From an uncultured Roseobacter sp. (lineage in GTDB: Bacteria; Pseudomonadota; Alphaproteobacteria; Rhodobacterales; Rhodobacteraceae): 64,000 bases of DNA. The notes under the pieces were generated by a model. The model made no database searches, was not told the origin of the DNA, and was given only the letters and a program-made list of their open reading frames with translations. Shown in pieces: positions 37,183 to 46,430 of this stretch. Within the stretch, counting starts at the first letter, position 1; each line of letters starts with the position of its first letter. Made by a program: the position numbers and the translations under genes. Where the stretch lies: contig NZ_CANLKW010000002.1 in the NCBI RefSeq assembly GCF_947491795.1, positions 236,001 through 300,000 of the forward strand, written 5' to 3'.

Positions 37183-38280
37183 ATGGCGCAGATAATTATC
37201 AAAAACGTCCGCAAGGAATTCGGGGATTTCACGGCGGTAAAGGAAAGCTCCTTTACCATCGAGGACGGTGAATTCTTTATGCTGCTGGGCCCCTCGGGCT
37301 GCGGCAAGACCACAACACTGCGCATGATTGCGGGCCTGGAGCTGCCCACCTCGGGCGAAATTTATCTCGACGGCGAAGAGATCAGCCAGAAGCCCCCCAG
37401 CCAGCGCGACATCGCCTTTGTGTTCCAGATGTTCGCCCTCTACCCGCATATGAACGTCTACAAAAACCTCAGCTATCCGCTGGTCAGCCAGGGCATGAAA
37501 CGCGCCGCTGTGCGCGACAAGGTGGACGAGGTCGCGGGCATCCTGGGCATCCGCGATATTCTGAAAAAACCGGTGGGCGGTCTCTCCGGCGGTGACCGTC
37601 AGCGCGTGGCACTCGGGCGTGCTATCGTACGGGATCCAAAGGCTTTTATGATGGACGAGCCGCTCGGCGCGCTCGATGCGGAATTCCGCGAACATATGTC
37701 CGAAGAGCTGCGCGCCCTGCACGACCGCATGAACGCGACCACCGTTTACGTGACCCACGATCAGCTCGAGGCGATGCAGATGGGCGACAAGATCGTGGTG
37801 ATGAACAACGCTGTGGTCGAGCAGTTCGGCACCCCCCAGGAGATCTATGACAAACCCGCCACAATGTTCGTCGCCGACTTCATCGGCTCGCCGTCGATGA
37901 ACTTTCTGGCGTTCGAGGGCACCGTCGGCGAGGGCGCTCAGAGCGTCGAGATGAATGGCCAGGCGCTGGGGATACCGCGCCAGCGGCAGGGCGCAACGGG
38001 CAGTCTGGTCTTTGGGGTCCGGCCCGAGCATGTTGCCCTCTCTGACAGCGGCACCTACCGGGGCGAGGTCCTGGCAACAGAATACCTCGGGACCACCCAG
38101 ATCATCACGCTTGATACGCCCAACGGTGATCTCAAAGCCCGTGTCCCCGCGGGGAAAAAGGCCACCGTGGGCGAAACAATCGGCCTTGGATTTGATCCTG
38201 CCACCATCACGCTCTTTGACAAAAACTCCGGTCAGGCCCTGGTGTCCGACCTGAACCACGAGGTGCTTTCCAATGGCTGA
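37183..38280 (+). CDS. ABC transporter ATP-binding protein 1 (UgpC/MalK type)
   Basis: A 365-residue ATPase of the carbohydrate-import class with a C-terminal regulatory OB-type domain (about 240-365). Walker A (GPSGCGKTT), the signature (LSGGDRQRVALGRAI), Walker B (MDEPLGALD) and the switch His (YVTHDQ) are all intact. It overlaps the second ATPase gene by eight bases. Two distinct ATPases in one operon suggest a heterodimeric motor. Confidence 0.95.
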   Translation: MAQIIIKNVRKEFGDFTAVKESSFTIEDGEFFMLLGPSGCGKTTTLRMIAGLELPTSGEIYLDGEEISQKPPSQRDIAFVFQMFALYPHMNVYKNLSYPLVSQGMKRAAVRDKVDEVAGILGIRDILKKPVGGLSGGDRQRVALGRAIVRDPKAFMMDEPLGALDAEFREHMSEELRALHDRMNATTVYVTHDQLEAMQMGDKIVVMNNAVVEQFGTPQEIYDKPATMFVADFIGSPSMNFLAFEGTVGEGAQSVEMNGQALGIPRQRQGATGSLVFGVRPEHVALSDSGTYRGEVLATEYLGTTQIITLDTPNGDLKARVPAGKKATVGETIGLGFDPATITLFDKNSGQALVSDLNHEVLSNG

Positions 38281-39268
38281 GGTCGTCCTCAAAGGTGTCT
38301 CCAAATCCTTCGGAGACACCGTCGGTGTCGCAGAGATCGACATGACCATTCCCGATGGTGGATTTGTGGTTCTGCTGGGCCCGACAGGGGCGGGCAAGAC
38401 AACAACCCTGCGCCTGATCTCGGGCCTGGAAAAGCTCGACGCGGGCGAGATCAGCATTGGCGGGCGCCCCCTGCGCGACGAGACACCGGCCCAGCGCGAT
38501 GTGGCCATGGTGTTTCAGCAATACTCGCTCTACCCGCATCTCACCGTGCGCGAAAACCTGGAATTTCCGCTGAAATCCCCGATCCTGAAAACCCCGCGGG
38601 ACGAGATCGACCGCAAGGTGAACGAGGTCGCCTCTGTCCTGCAGATCTCTCACAAGCTCGACAACAAGGCGACGGCACTGTCGGGCGGCGAGATGCAGCG
38701 CGTCTCTATCGGGCGGGCCCTGGTGCGCGAGCCGCAGGTCTATCTGATGGACGAGCCGCTCAGCTCGCTGGATGCCAAGCTGCGCACCGATCTGCGGATC
38801 GAGCTCAAGCGCATCCAGGCCAGCCTCGGTGCCACGATCCTCTATGTGACACATGACCAGATCGAGGCGATGACCATGGCCACCCATGTGGGCGTGCTGA
38901 ACGAGGGACGGCTGGTGCAATACGGCACGCCGCGCGACATCTACGAAAACCCGAACTCGGTCTATGTGGCGTCACGGCTTGGTCTGCCGCGCATCAACAT
39001 TCTGCCCGCCGATCTTTTCGGCACCGCCCCAAAAGGCGCACACCGGATCGGTCTGCGGCCCGAACACGTCGCCCAGGGCGAAGGTCGCGAAGCGACAATC
39101 GGCCGTATCGAACGGCTCGGCGATCACAGCCGTCTGCACCTGCAACTGGACGGACATAACATCACAACTCTGGCTGACCCGCATACGGACTACACACCCG
39201 GCGGGCACGTCCGGATCACCCCCCGGGACCCCTTGTGCTTTGATGCGCAGGGCGACCGGATTTACTGA
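38273..39268 (+). CDS. ABC transporter ATP-binding protein 2 (MalK type)
   Basis: A 331-residue ATPase. Walker A (GPTGAGKTT), signature (LSGGEMQRVSIGRAL), Walker B (MDEPLSSLD) and the switch His are all present, so both ATPases of this operon look active. The C-terminal regulatory domain is shorter than in its partner. The start overlaps the first ATPase gene by eight bases. The closest known operon layout is the glycerol importer with paired GlpS and GlpT ATPases. Confidence 0.94.
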   Translation: MAEVVLKGVSKSFGDTVGVAEIDMTIPDGGFVVLLGPTGAGKTTTLRLISGLEKLDAGEISIGGRPLRDETPAQRDVAMVFQQYSLYPHLTVRENLEFPLKSPILKTPRDEIDRKVNEVASVLQISHKLDNKATALSGGEMQRVSIGRALVREPQVYLMDEPLSSLDAKLRTDLRIELKRIQASLGATILYVTHDQIEAMTMATHVGVLNEGRLVQYGTPRDIYENPNSVYVASRLGLPRINILPADLFGTAPKGAHRIGLRPEHVAQGEGREATIGRIERLGDHSRLHLQLDGHNITTLADPHTDYTPGGHVRITPRDPLCFDAQGDRIY

Positions 39269-39280
39269 AGGGAGAGAGCA

Positions 39281-40912
39281 ATGGCGCAGTTCATCAACAC
39301 CAAAGACACGCTCGTCACCGATGCAATCGACGGGGTGCTGGCCGCATCCGGCGGCGCGCTTTGCAGGCTGGATGGCTACCCGCATATCAAGGTCGTGTGC
39401 CGCGCTGACTGGGACAAGTCAAAGGTCGCGCTCATCTCGGGCGGCGGGTCAGGTCACGAGCCCGCACACGCCGGTTTTGTGGGCGAGGGCATGCTGACCG
39501 CCGCCGTCTGCGGCGAGGTTTTCGCCTCCCCGTCGGTCGATGCTGTGCTGGCCGGTATTCTTGCTGTTACGGGCGAAGCGGGCTGTCTGCTCATTGTGAA
39601 AAACTACACCGGTGACAGGCTGAACTTCGGGCTTGCCGCCGAACGGGCCCGCGCCTTCGGGCTCAGGGTGTCGATGGTGATCGTTGATGATGACATCGCC
39701 CTGCCCGACCTGCCCCAGGCACGCGGCGTTGCCGGGACACTTTTTGTGCACAAGATTGCAGGTGCGCTGGCAGAGGACGGCGCGGATCTGGAAACCGTCA
39801 CAGCCGCCGCTGAAAAGGCCACGGCCGAGATGGCCTCTATCGGCATGTCGCTGGATACCTGCACCGTACCCGGCTCGGAAAAAGAAGACCGCATCGCCAA
39901 AGGCATGGCCGAGCTGGGTCTGGGCATTCACGGCGAGGCCGGCGTGCAACAGGTGACCTTCGACACTGCCGTCACAGCGATGGACATGGTGCTGGACAAG
40001 CTCAGCGCGCGGCTGGATGGCTCTGCGCATGTCGCCCTTCTGAACAACCTGGGCAGCACAACACCACTTGAAATGGCGGTCCTGACCCATGCACTGGCCA
40101 CCTCCTCCAAAGCGCGCGGCATCGAGGCCATTATCGGCCCTGCGCCGATGATGACCTCTCTGGACATGCATGGGTTTTCCGTGTCGATCCTGCCGCTGGA
40201 TGACGCAGGCCGCGCAGGCCTGGCGCGGGCCGTACCCCTGGCTGCCTGGCCGGGGATGCACCCCCTGGGTCAGGTGGCGGTCAGGCCGCTGCCGGATGGG
40301 CTGAGCCCGATCAAACCGATCCCGTCGGACAATCCGCGGGTGCGCGGCATCATCGAGACCTGTTGTGATCTGCTCATCGCAGCCGAAAGCGATCTGAACC
40401 TGCTGGATGCGAAATCAGGTGACGGCGACACCGGCAGCACTCTCGCCACCGCCTCCCGCTCGCTGAAAACGGCGCTGGACCGGATGCCGCTTGCCGATCT
40501 CACACAGCTTTTCCGTGCTGTCGGCAACGAGCTGAGCCAGACCATGGGGGGATCGTCCGGTGTGATCCTCGCGATATTCTTCGGGGCCGCCGGAGATGCC
40601 TGTGCCAATGGTCACCCGACGCATGAGGCACTGCTCAAAGGTCTGGAACGGATCAGCGAAGTAGGCGGTGCGCGCGCGGGCGACCGCACGATGATTGACG
40701 CGCTTGAGCCAGCGCTGAATGCCCTGTCGGCTGGCTTCCCCGCAGCGGCACAGGCCGCACGCACAGGCGCAGACGCAACAGCCTCAATCGGACGGGCCAA
40801 GGCCGGGCGCGCCTCCTACGTGCCCGAGGAAAACCTGATCGGGCACAACGACCCGGGCGCCGAAGCTGTTGCCCGGCTCTTTGAAGGGCTGGTCACCGCA
40901 ACACAAGGATAG
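39281..40912 (+). CDS. Dihydroxyacetone kinase-like DhaK-DhaL fusion
   Basis: A 543-residue ATP-dependent kinase joining DhaK (about 1-330) and DhaL (about 345-543) in one chain. The substrate-binding His217 (GIHGEAG) and the DhaL metal site Asp381/Asp383 (SGDGDTG) are present, as is TMGGSSG. Fused kinases of this family act on dihydroxyacetone, but relatives phosphorylate erythrulose or apulose. The neighbouring isomerase and dehydrogenase fit the latter better than simple glycerol use. The start has GAAGGGAGAG upstream. It follows the transporter genes directly. Confidence 0.93.
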   Translation: MAQFINTKDTLVTDAIDGVLAASGGALCRLDGYPHIKVVCRADWDKSKVALISGGGSGHEPAHAGFVGEGMLTAAVCGEVFASPSVDAVLAGILAVTGEAGCLLIVKNYTGDRLNFGLAAERARAFGLRVSMVIVDDDIALPDLPQARGVAGTLFVHKIAGALAEDGADLETVTAAAEKATAEMASIGMSLDTCTVPGSEKEDRIAKGMAELGLGIHGEAGVQQVTFDTAVTAMDMVLDKLSARLDGSAHVALLNNLGSTTPLEMAVLTHALATSSKARGIEAIIGPAPMMTSLDMHGFSVSILPLDDAGRAGLARAVPLAAWPGMHPLGQVAVRPLPDGLSPIKPIPSDNPRVRGIIETCCDLLIAAESDLNLLDAKSGDGDTGSTLATASRSLKTALDRMPLADLTQLFRAVGNELSQTMGGSSGVILAIFFGAAGDACANGHPTHEALLKGLERISEVGGARAGDRTMIDALEPALNALSAGFPAAAQAARTGADATASIGRAKAGRASYVPEENLIGHNDPGAEAVARLFEGLVTATQG

Positions 40913-40922
40913 CACGGGCAGC

Positions 40923-41978
40923 ATGAAAGCCGGTCGCGAGAACAATCCGCTGAAGCCTACGGTCAACGACATTGCGCGTGTGGCCCGGGTCAGTCTTGCG
41001 ACCGTCGACCGGGTGCTCAACGAACGCCCCGGCGTGCGGAAAATCACCGTTGAAAAGGTCAACCGCGCCATCGCCGATCTGGGATATGTGCGCGATACGG
41101 CGGCAGCCAACCTTGCGCGCGGGCGGGTCTATCGTTTTCTGTTTATCCTGCCCGCCACCAACAACGAATTCCTCTCTCTGATCGAGGACCATATCCGCGA
41201 TCTGGCCGGTGGCATGCTGCGCGAACGCACCCGGATTTCGCATATCACAGTGCCGGCGTTTGACCCGATGGCCCTGGCCGAGGCGATCAGCGCCGTGGAC
41301 GTCACACAGACCGACGGCGTCGCTGTCTTTGGCCCGGAAACCCCGTCTGTGCGCGACAGTATCTCTACCCTGCGGGCGCACGGCGTTTCCGTGGTTTCGC
41401 TTGTGTCGGACATCCCCAGCTCAGAGCGGAACACCTACGTCGGGATCGACAACATTGCCGCCGGGCGTACCGCCGCGCAGCTGATGGGGCGCTTTCTGGC
41501 ACCGGTGGCGGGCAACGTGCTGGTGCTGACCGGCTCGATGCTGGCGCGGGACCATCTGGAACGGCGGCTCGGATTTGACGAGGTTATGGCCCGCGACTTT
41601 CCACACCTGAACGTACTGGCGTCGCTTGAGGGGCGGGACGATCCGGACCTTATCGAACGGCTGTTGCCGGATACGCTGGCACATACGGATAAAGTGGTCG
41701 GCATCTACTCATCTGCGGCAGGCAACGCCGGTCTGATCCGCCACCTGCAGACCGCCGGGCTGGACCGGACACCGGTGATCATCGCGCATGAGCTGACACC
41801 CCTGTCGCGCGCGGCCCTCGGTAACGGTCTCTTTGATGCCGTCATCAGCCAGGACGCGGGCCACCTTGTCCGCAGCGCTGTGCGCATCATGCGCGCTGTC
41901 ATTGACGACACGCCGATCAACCCGGCACAGGAACGCATCCGCATCGATATTTATCTCAGGGAAAATCTGCCGCCCTGA
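40923..41978 (+). CDS. LacI-family transcriptional regulator
   Basis: A 351-residue repressor-type protein. The helix-turn-helix (VNDIARVARVSLATVDRVLN) is at about residues 12-32, with the hinge helix near 60, followed by a periplasmic-binding-protein-like effector domain. The ATG at 40923 is 10 bases after the kinase stop; an upstream ATG overlapping the kinase is less likely. It probably controls its own operon through the paired inverted repeats at 33140 and 33170. Confidence 0.93.
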   Translation: MKAGRENNPLKPTVNDIARVARVSLATVDRVLNERPGVRKITVEKVNRAIADLGYVRDTAAANLARGRVYRFLFILPATNNEFLSLIEDHIRDLAGGMLRERTRISHITVPAFDPMALAEAISAVDVTQTDGVAVFGPETPSVRDSISTLRAHGVSVVSLVSDIPSSERNTYVGIDNIAAGRTAAQLMGRFLAPVAGNVLVLTGSMLARDHLERRLGFDEVMARDFPHLNVLASLEGRDDPDLIERLLPDTLAHTDKVVGIYSSAAGNAGLIRHLQTAGLDRTPVIIAHELTPLSRAALGNGLFDAVISQDAGHLVRSAVRIMRAVIDDTPINPAQERIRIDIYLRENLPP

Positions 41979-42005
41979 CCGGGTGCGCGACAAGGAGGAA
42001 AACAC

Positions 42006-43058
42006 ATGAAAACCATCAAGGGACCAGCGCTGTTTCTGGCGCAGTTTGCGGGCGACGACGCGCCGTTCAATTCGTGGGACGCGATCACCAGATGGGCCGC
42101 AGACTGCGGCTACAAGGGTGTGCAGGTGCCCAGCTGGGACGGGCGTCTGTTCGATGTGGCGCAGGCGGCAGAGAGCAAGACATATTGCGATGACTTCAAG
42201 GGCCAGGCTGCGGCGAACGGCGTCGAGGTCACCGAACTGTCGACCCACCTGCAGGGCCAGCTGGTCGCGGTACACCCGGCCTATGACGCGGGCTTTGACG
42301 GCTTTGCCGATCCGACCGTGCATGGCAATCCCCAGGCGCGCCAGGAATGGGCCGTGGATCAGGTGAAAAAGGCGCTGTCGGCGTCGGCCAATATGGGCAT
42401 CGGTGCGCACGCGACATTCTCCGGCGCGCTGGCCTGGCCCTATATGTATCCGTGGCCGCAGCGCCCGGCGGGCCTGGTTGAAACCGCCTTTGACGAGCTG
42501 GCGAAACGCTGGCGGCCCATCCTCGATCATGCTGAGGACTGCGGCGTTGACGTCTGCTATGAAATCCACCCGGGCGAGGACCTGCACGACGGCGTGACCT
42601 TTGAGATGTTCCTGGAACGTGTGGACAACCATGCGCGCTGCAACATGCTTTATGATCCGTCGCACTATGTTCTGCAGTGTCTCGATTATCTCGACAACAT
42701 CGACATCTACAAAGACCGGATCCGGATGTTCCACGTCAAGGATGCCGAGTTCAATCCGACCGGGCGTCAGGGTGTTTACGGCGGCTATCAGTCCTGGGTC
42801 GATCGCGCCGGTCGTTTCCGCAGCCTGGGCGACGGCCAGGTGGATTTCGCCGCCGTCTTTTCCAAAATGGCCGCCAATGACTTTGACGGCTGGGCTGTGG
42901 TTGAATGGGAATGCTGCCTCAAACACCCCGAGGACGGCGCACGTGAAGGCGCGCAGTTTGTCTCTGACCACATCATCCGCGTCACCGAACGGGCCTTTGA
43001 CGACTTTGCTGATGGTGGCACGGACGAGGCCGCAAACCGCAAAATGCTGGGGATATAA
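42006..43058 (+). CDS. Sugar phosphate isomerase/epimerase (TIM barrel)
   Basis: A 350-residue member of the AP-endonuclease-2/xylose-isomerase-like superfamily. A complete metal site can be read off: Glu in VCYEIHPGE, Asp and His in LYDPSHYVLQ, His in MFHVKDAEF, and Glu in AVVEWEC. The activity is therefore likely intact, unlike the short homologue at 13104. A strong AAGGAGG site precedes the ATG. Substrate is unknown; context suggests aldose-ketose isomerisation before the DhaKL-type kinase. Confidence 0.9.
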   Translation: MKTIKGPALFLAQFAGDDAPFNSWDAITRWAADCGYKGVQVPSWDGRLFDVAQAAESKTYCDDFKGQAAANGVEVTELSTHLQGQLVAVHPAYDAGFDGFADPTVHGNPQARQEWAVDQVKKALSASANMGIGAHATFSGALAWPYMYPWPQRPAGLVETAFDELAKRWRPILDHAEDCGVDVCYEIHPGEDLHDGVTFEMFLERVDNHARCNMLYDPSHYVLQCLDYLDNIDIYKDRIRMFHVKDAEFNPTGRQGVYGGYQSWVDRAGRFRSLGDGQVDFAAVFSKMAANDFDGWAVVEWECCLKHPEDGAREGAQFVSDHIIRVTERAFDDFADGGTDEAANRKMLGI

Positions 43059-43061
43059 GAT

Positions 43062-44198
43062 ATGAGCCGTATTCGACTGGGCATGGTAGGGGGCGGCAAC
43101 GACGCCTTTATCGGAGCCGTCCACCGCATCGCATCCCGCATCGACGACCGCTATGAGCTGGTGGCAGGTGCGCTGTCCTCGACGCCGGAAAAGTCACGCG
43201 CTTCCGGGCAGGCAATCGGACTGCCAGAGGACCGGATTTACGACGACTACAAACAGATGGCGATCCGTGAAGCGCGCCTGAAAAACGGGATCGAGGCGGT
43301 GGCCATCGTCACCCCCAATCACGTGCATTTTGCCGCCGCGCGCGAGTTCCTGAAACGCGGCATCCACGTGATCTGCGACAAACCGCTGACCTCGACAATG
43401 GCGGACGCGCGCAAATTCGTGAAAGCGGTGGAGAGCTCGGATGCCCTCTTTGTGCTGACCCACAACTACACGGGCTACCCCATGGTGCGCCAGGCGCGCG
43501 AGATGATCAGCGCAGGCGATATCGGCGCAATACGCGTGGTGCAGGTGGAATACCCGCAGGACTGGCTGAGCGAGGAACAGGATTTCAAACAGGCCGCCTG
43601 GCGTACGGATCCCGAACGCTCCGGTGCCGGAGGATCAACCGGCGACATTGGCACGCATGCGCATAATCTGGCCTGTTTCGTGACCGGTCTGACCGTTGAA
43701 AGCCTGGCCGCCGATCTGCAGGCCTTTGTGTCCGGACGCCAGCTGGATGACAACGGACATGTGATGCTGCGTTTCCGGGGCGGCGCGCGCGGGATGCTGT
43801 GGTGCAGCCAGGTCGCGCCGGGCAACGAAAACGCGCTGCGCCTGAGAGTCTACGGCGAAAAGGGTGGCCTGGAATGGTCACAGGAAAACCCCAACCAGCT
43901 CTGGTTCACCCCGCTGGGAGAGCCGAAACGCCTTATCACCCGGAACGGCGCTGGTGCCGGTGACGCAGCGGCCCGGATGAGCCGCGTCCCGCCCGGACAT
44001 CCCGAAGGCTATCTGGAAGGGTTCGCAAATATCTATTCCGAGGCCGCTGAGGCGATTGCGGCGAAACGCGAGGGCCGGGAACCTGCGGCAGAGGTGACTT
44101 ATCCCGGCATACTGGACGGGCTGAAAGGGATGCAATTTGTCGACGCCTGCGTGCGGTCATCCTCGCGCAATTCGGCATGGGTCGATTTGCCCGATTAA
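43062..44198 (+). CDS. Gfo/Idh/MocA family oxidoreductase
   Basis: A 378-residue NAD(P)-dependent sugar dehydrogenase. The N-terminal Rossmann fold has GMVGGGNDAFIGAVH. The catalytic Lys motif appears as CDKPLTS and the conserved Asp-His pair in GDIGTHAHNLACF. It starts three bases after the isomerase stop and is the last gene of the sugar operon. It likely oxidises the imported sugar or an intermediate; a weak hairpin follows at about 44208-44222. Confidence 0.92.
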   Translation: MSRIRLGMVGGGNDAFIGAVHRIASRIDDRYELVAGALSSTPEKSRASGQAIGLPEDRIYDDYKQMAIREARLKNGIEAVAIVTPNHVHFAAAREFLKRGIHVICDKPLTSTMADARKFVKAVESSDALFVLTHNYTGYPMVRQAREMISAGDIGAIRVVQVEYPQDWLSEEQDFKQAAWRTDPERSGAGGSTGDIGTHAHNLACFVTGLTVESLAADLQAFVSGRQLDDNGHVMLRFRGGARGMLWCSQVAPGNENALRLRVYGEKGGLEWSQENPNQLWFTPLGEPKRLITRNGAGAGDAAARMSRVPPGHPEGYLEGFANIYSEAAEAIAAKREGREPAAEVTYPGILDGLKGMQFVDACVRSSSRNSAWVDLPD

Positions 44199-44408
44199 CC
44201 TCAAACGCCGGGGCACCGGCTGTGCACAGACTGTTCTCAGATGTATAACGATGCCCCGAATTGCGTACTAACCCGTTGCTAAAAAGTTGTTTTTCTGTCT
44301 TTCAACACAAAGCCCGTGGGCTTTCCTCGTTAAAATCCAAAATGAATAGTTAAGGCTCTGCTAACGGAAATCAGGCACCCTGAGAGGACCTGTTTTTTGT
44401 GAGGAATA

Positions 44409-45110
44409 ATGTTAAACACCCAATCCGCAAACCAGCTGGCGGCTTTTTTCAACCAATTTCATGTGCCGATGTTTGCTGCAGAACGTGCCTCGCGGGGTGC
44501 CCCGTTTCGCATGGTTTGCATCAACGCAGCGCACCAGGATGCATCCGGTCTGGATGCGGCGCATATTCGCGGCGCTGCTCTCGGAGAATTTCTGCCCGGC
44601 GACGAAGCTGAATGCACCGGGCAACTGTATGCAGACTGTGCGGATGCCGATACAGATATGCGCTTTTACGAAAGCCTGACGCTGCCGTCGGGCGTGATGC
44701 ACTGGGATACATGCCTTCAGCATGTGCCTCTGGAAAATGGTGGCAGCCGGGTCGTTGGCACGACATTTCAGGTGCTGCAGCAAACCGATCAGGATGAAAG
44801 CCGCCTGGTGTTTGACGATATCCGCTTTTTCTCGGCGCTGGCAGATATGCAATTGCAGAACCTGGTTTCCATGTTCGACGCCGCCCGCAAAAGCGAGCTT
44901 TTCTGCGCCAACAGTGCCGACCGTGTCGCCCAGCTTGGCAGTATCTGCCGGGGTGTTCAGAAAGCCGTGAACGATATTCAGAATATTGCCCGGCAGGCCG
45001 GGGACAAGAAGGCCGGAAAAACCTGCGATACGCGAAGCGACAGTGCGGACGCGGCACTGGGAGAAACGGGCGAAACTGTTCGGGCACTGGTGGACTCCTG
45101 CGCATCCTGA
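44409..45110 (+). CDS. PAS-domain protein without an effector domain
   Basis: A 233-residue protein. Residues about 5-125 look like a PAS fold (FHVPMFAAERASRGAPFRMV, then MHWDTCLQHVPLENGGSRVVGTTF in two parts). A helical region follows (about 135-200), then a disordered, charged tail with Lys/Asp/Ala. No kinase, DNA-binding or cyclase domain is present. TGAGGA lies before the ATG. It stands between the sugar and phenylacetate operons with its own 210-base upstream region. A signalling role is likely, but the partner is unknown. Confidence 0.7.
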   Translation: MLNTQSANQLAAFFNQFHVPMFAAERASRGAPFRMVCINAAHQDASGLDAAHIRGAALGEFLPGDEAECTGQLYADCADADTDMRFYESLTLPSGVMHWDTCLQHVPLENGGSRVVGTTFQVLQQTDQDESRLVFDDIRFFSALADMQLQNLVSMFDAARKSELFCANSADRVAQLGSICRGVQKAVNDIQNIARQAGDKKAGKTCDTRSDSADAALGETGETVRALVDSCAS

Positions 45111-45130
45111 CTGTGCAGCTCCCACAAAAG

Positions 45131-45171
45131 CGTTACGTATCCAAGTAAACTTCCCAAAAACAGTAACGTAA
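45131..45171. promoter_or_regulatory. Candidate operator pair upstream of the phenylacetate operon
   Basis: CGTTAC (45131-45136) and GTAACG (45163-45168) form an inverted repeat whose arms are 32 bases apart. Each arm lies in a site containing TTACGT (ACGTAA on the other strand at 45166-45171). It lies about 55-95 bases before the first gene of the operon. It may be the target of the PaaX regulator encoded at the operon end, but it does not match the E. coli PaaX site. Confidence 0.4.
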
Positions 45172-45224
45172 ATATTGCGTCGAATCGCGCGCTGCCGTAG
45201 AGTCCGGACGAAACGGAGGACTTA

Positions 45225-46427
45225 ATGCAGGCATTCATCTGTGACGCGCAGCGCACCCCCATCGGTCGCTACGGCGACAGCCTGTCCCAGGTGCGCGCCG
45301 ACGATCTGGCGGCAGCCCCGATTGCAGCACTGATCGCGCGCAACCCGGATGTGGACTGGGCGGCACTGGACGACGTTGTGTACGGCTGCGCAAATCAGGC
45401 GGGCGAGGACAACCGCAACGTCGCGCGTATGGCAGCACTTCTTGCCGGCCTGCCCGTCGATGTGCCGGGGATGACACTCAACCGCCTCTGTGCCTCCGGC
45501 ATGGATGCGGTTGGCGCTGTCTCCCGTGCCATTCGTGCCGGTGATATGGATATGGCCATCGCCGGCGGTGTCGAAAGCATGAGCCGCGCGCCCTTTGTCA
45601 TGCCCAAGGCGGACACGGCCTTCAGCCGCGCCAATGCGGTGTACGATACGACGATTGGCTGGCGGTTCGTGAACCCAAAGATGAAATCCGGTTTTGGCAT
45701 CGATTCCATGCCGCAGACCGCTGACAACGTGGCCGCTGAGTACAATGTGGGGCGCGAGGATCAGGATGCCTTTGCCGCGCGCAGCCAGGCGCGCTGGGAA
45801 GCCGCTCAAAAGGCCGGTCATTTCGCCGAGGAGATCGTGCCCGTGATCATCCCCCGGCGCAAAGGCGATCCGCTGGAAATCCGCGAAGACGAACATCCCC
45901 GGCCCGGCACAACCCCGGACAAACTGGCAGGGCTGCGCGGGATAAACGGCCCGGATCTCACTGTCACCGCAGGCAATGCCTCGGGCGTAAACGATGGCGC
46001 GGCGGCTATGCTGATCGCATCAGAGGCGGCAGCCGAAAAGAACGGTCTGACGCCGATGGCGCGTATCGTCGCCATGTCAGCCGCCGGTGTGGAACCGCGC
46101 GTCATGGGCATTGGACCGGTGCCCGCCTGCCGCAAAGTACTGGAGCGCGCAGGCCTGAGCATCGATCAGATGGATGTGATAGAGCTGAACGAGGCCTTTG
46201 CCGCCCAGGGGCTTGCCACACTGCGGGCGCTGGGGGTGGCGGATGATGCGCCTCACGTGAACCCTAACGGTGGTGCAATTGCGCTCGGGCATCCGCTGGG
46301 CATGTCCGGCGCGCGCCTGGTAATGACCGCCGCCTACCAGCTGAAACGCACCGGCGGGCGCTATGCACTGTGCACCATGTGCGTGGGCGTTGGTCAGGGT
46401 GTCGCGCTTATTCTGGAAAGGGCCTGA
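45225..46427 (+). CDS. paaJ: 3-oxoadipyl-CoA / 3-oxo-5,6-dehydrosuberyl-CoA thiolase
   Basis: Catalyses the thiolytic steps that end phenylacetate (and beta-ketoadipate) breakdown, giving acetyl-CoA and succinyl-CoA. The 400-residue length is normal. Catalytic residues are present: Cys89 ([10 protein letters not shown]), His in [11 protein letters not shown] and Cys in [15 protein letters not shown] precedes the ATG. It is the first gene of the paa operon, four bases before paaA. The homologous gene is called pcaF when found with protocatechuate genes. Confidence 0.92.
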   Translation: MQAFICDAQRTPIGRYGDSLSQVRADDLAAAPIAALIARNPDVDWAALDDVVYGCANQAGEDNRNVARMAALLAGLPVDVPGMTLNRLCASGMDAVGAVSRAIRAGDMDMAIAGGVESMSRAPFVMPKADTAFSRANAVYDTTIGWRFVNPKMKSGFGIDSMPQTADNVAAEYNVGREDQDAFAARSQARWEAAQKAGHFAEEIVPVIIPRRKGDPLEIREDEHPRPGTTPDKLAGLRGINGPDLTVTAGNASGVNDGAAAMLIASEAAAEKNGLTPMARIVAMSAAGVEPRVMGIGPVPACRKVLERAGLSIDQMDVIELNEAFAAQGLATLRALGVADDAPHVNPNGGAIALGHPLGMSGARLVMTAAYQLKRTGGRYALCTMCVGVGQGVALILERA

Positions 46428-46430
46428 ACG

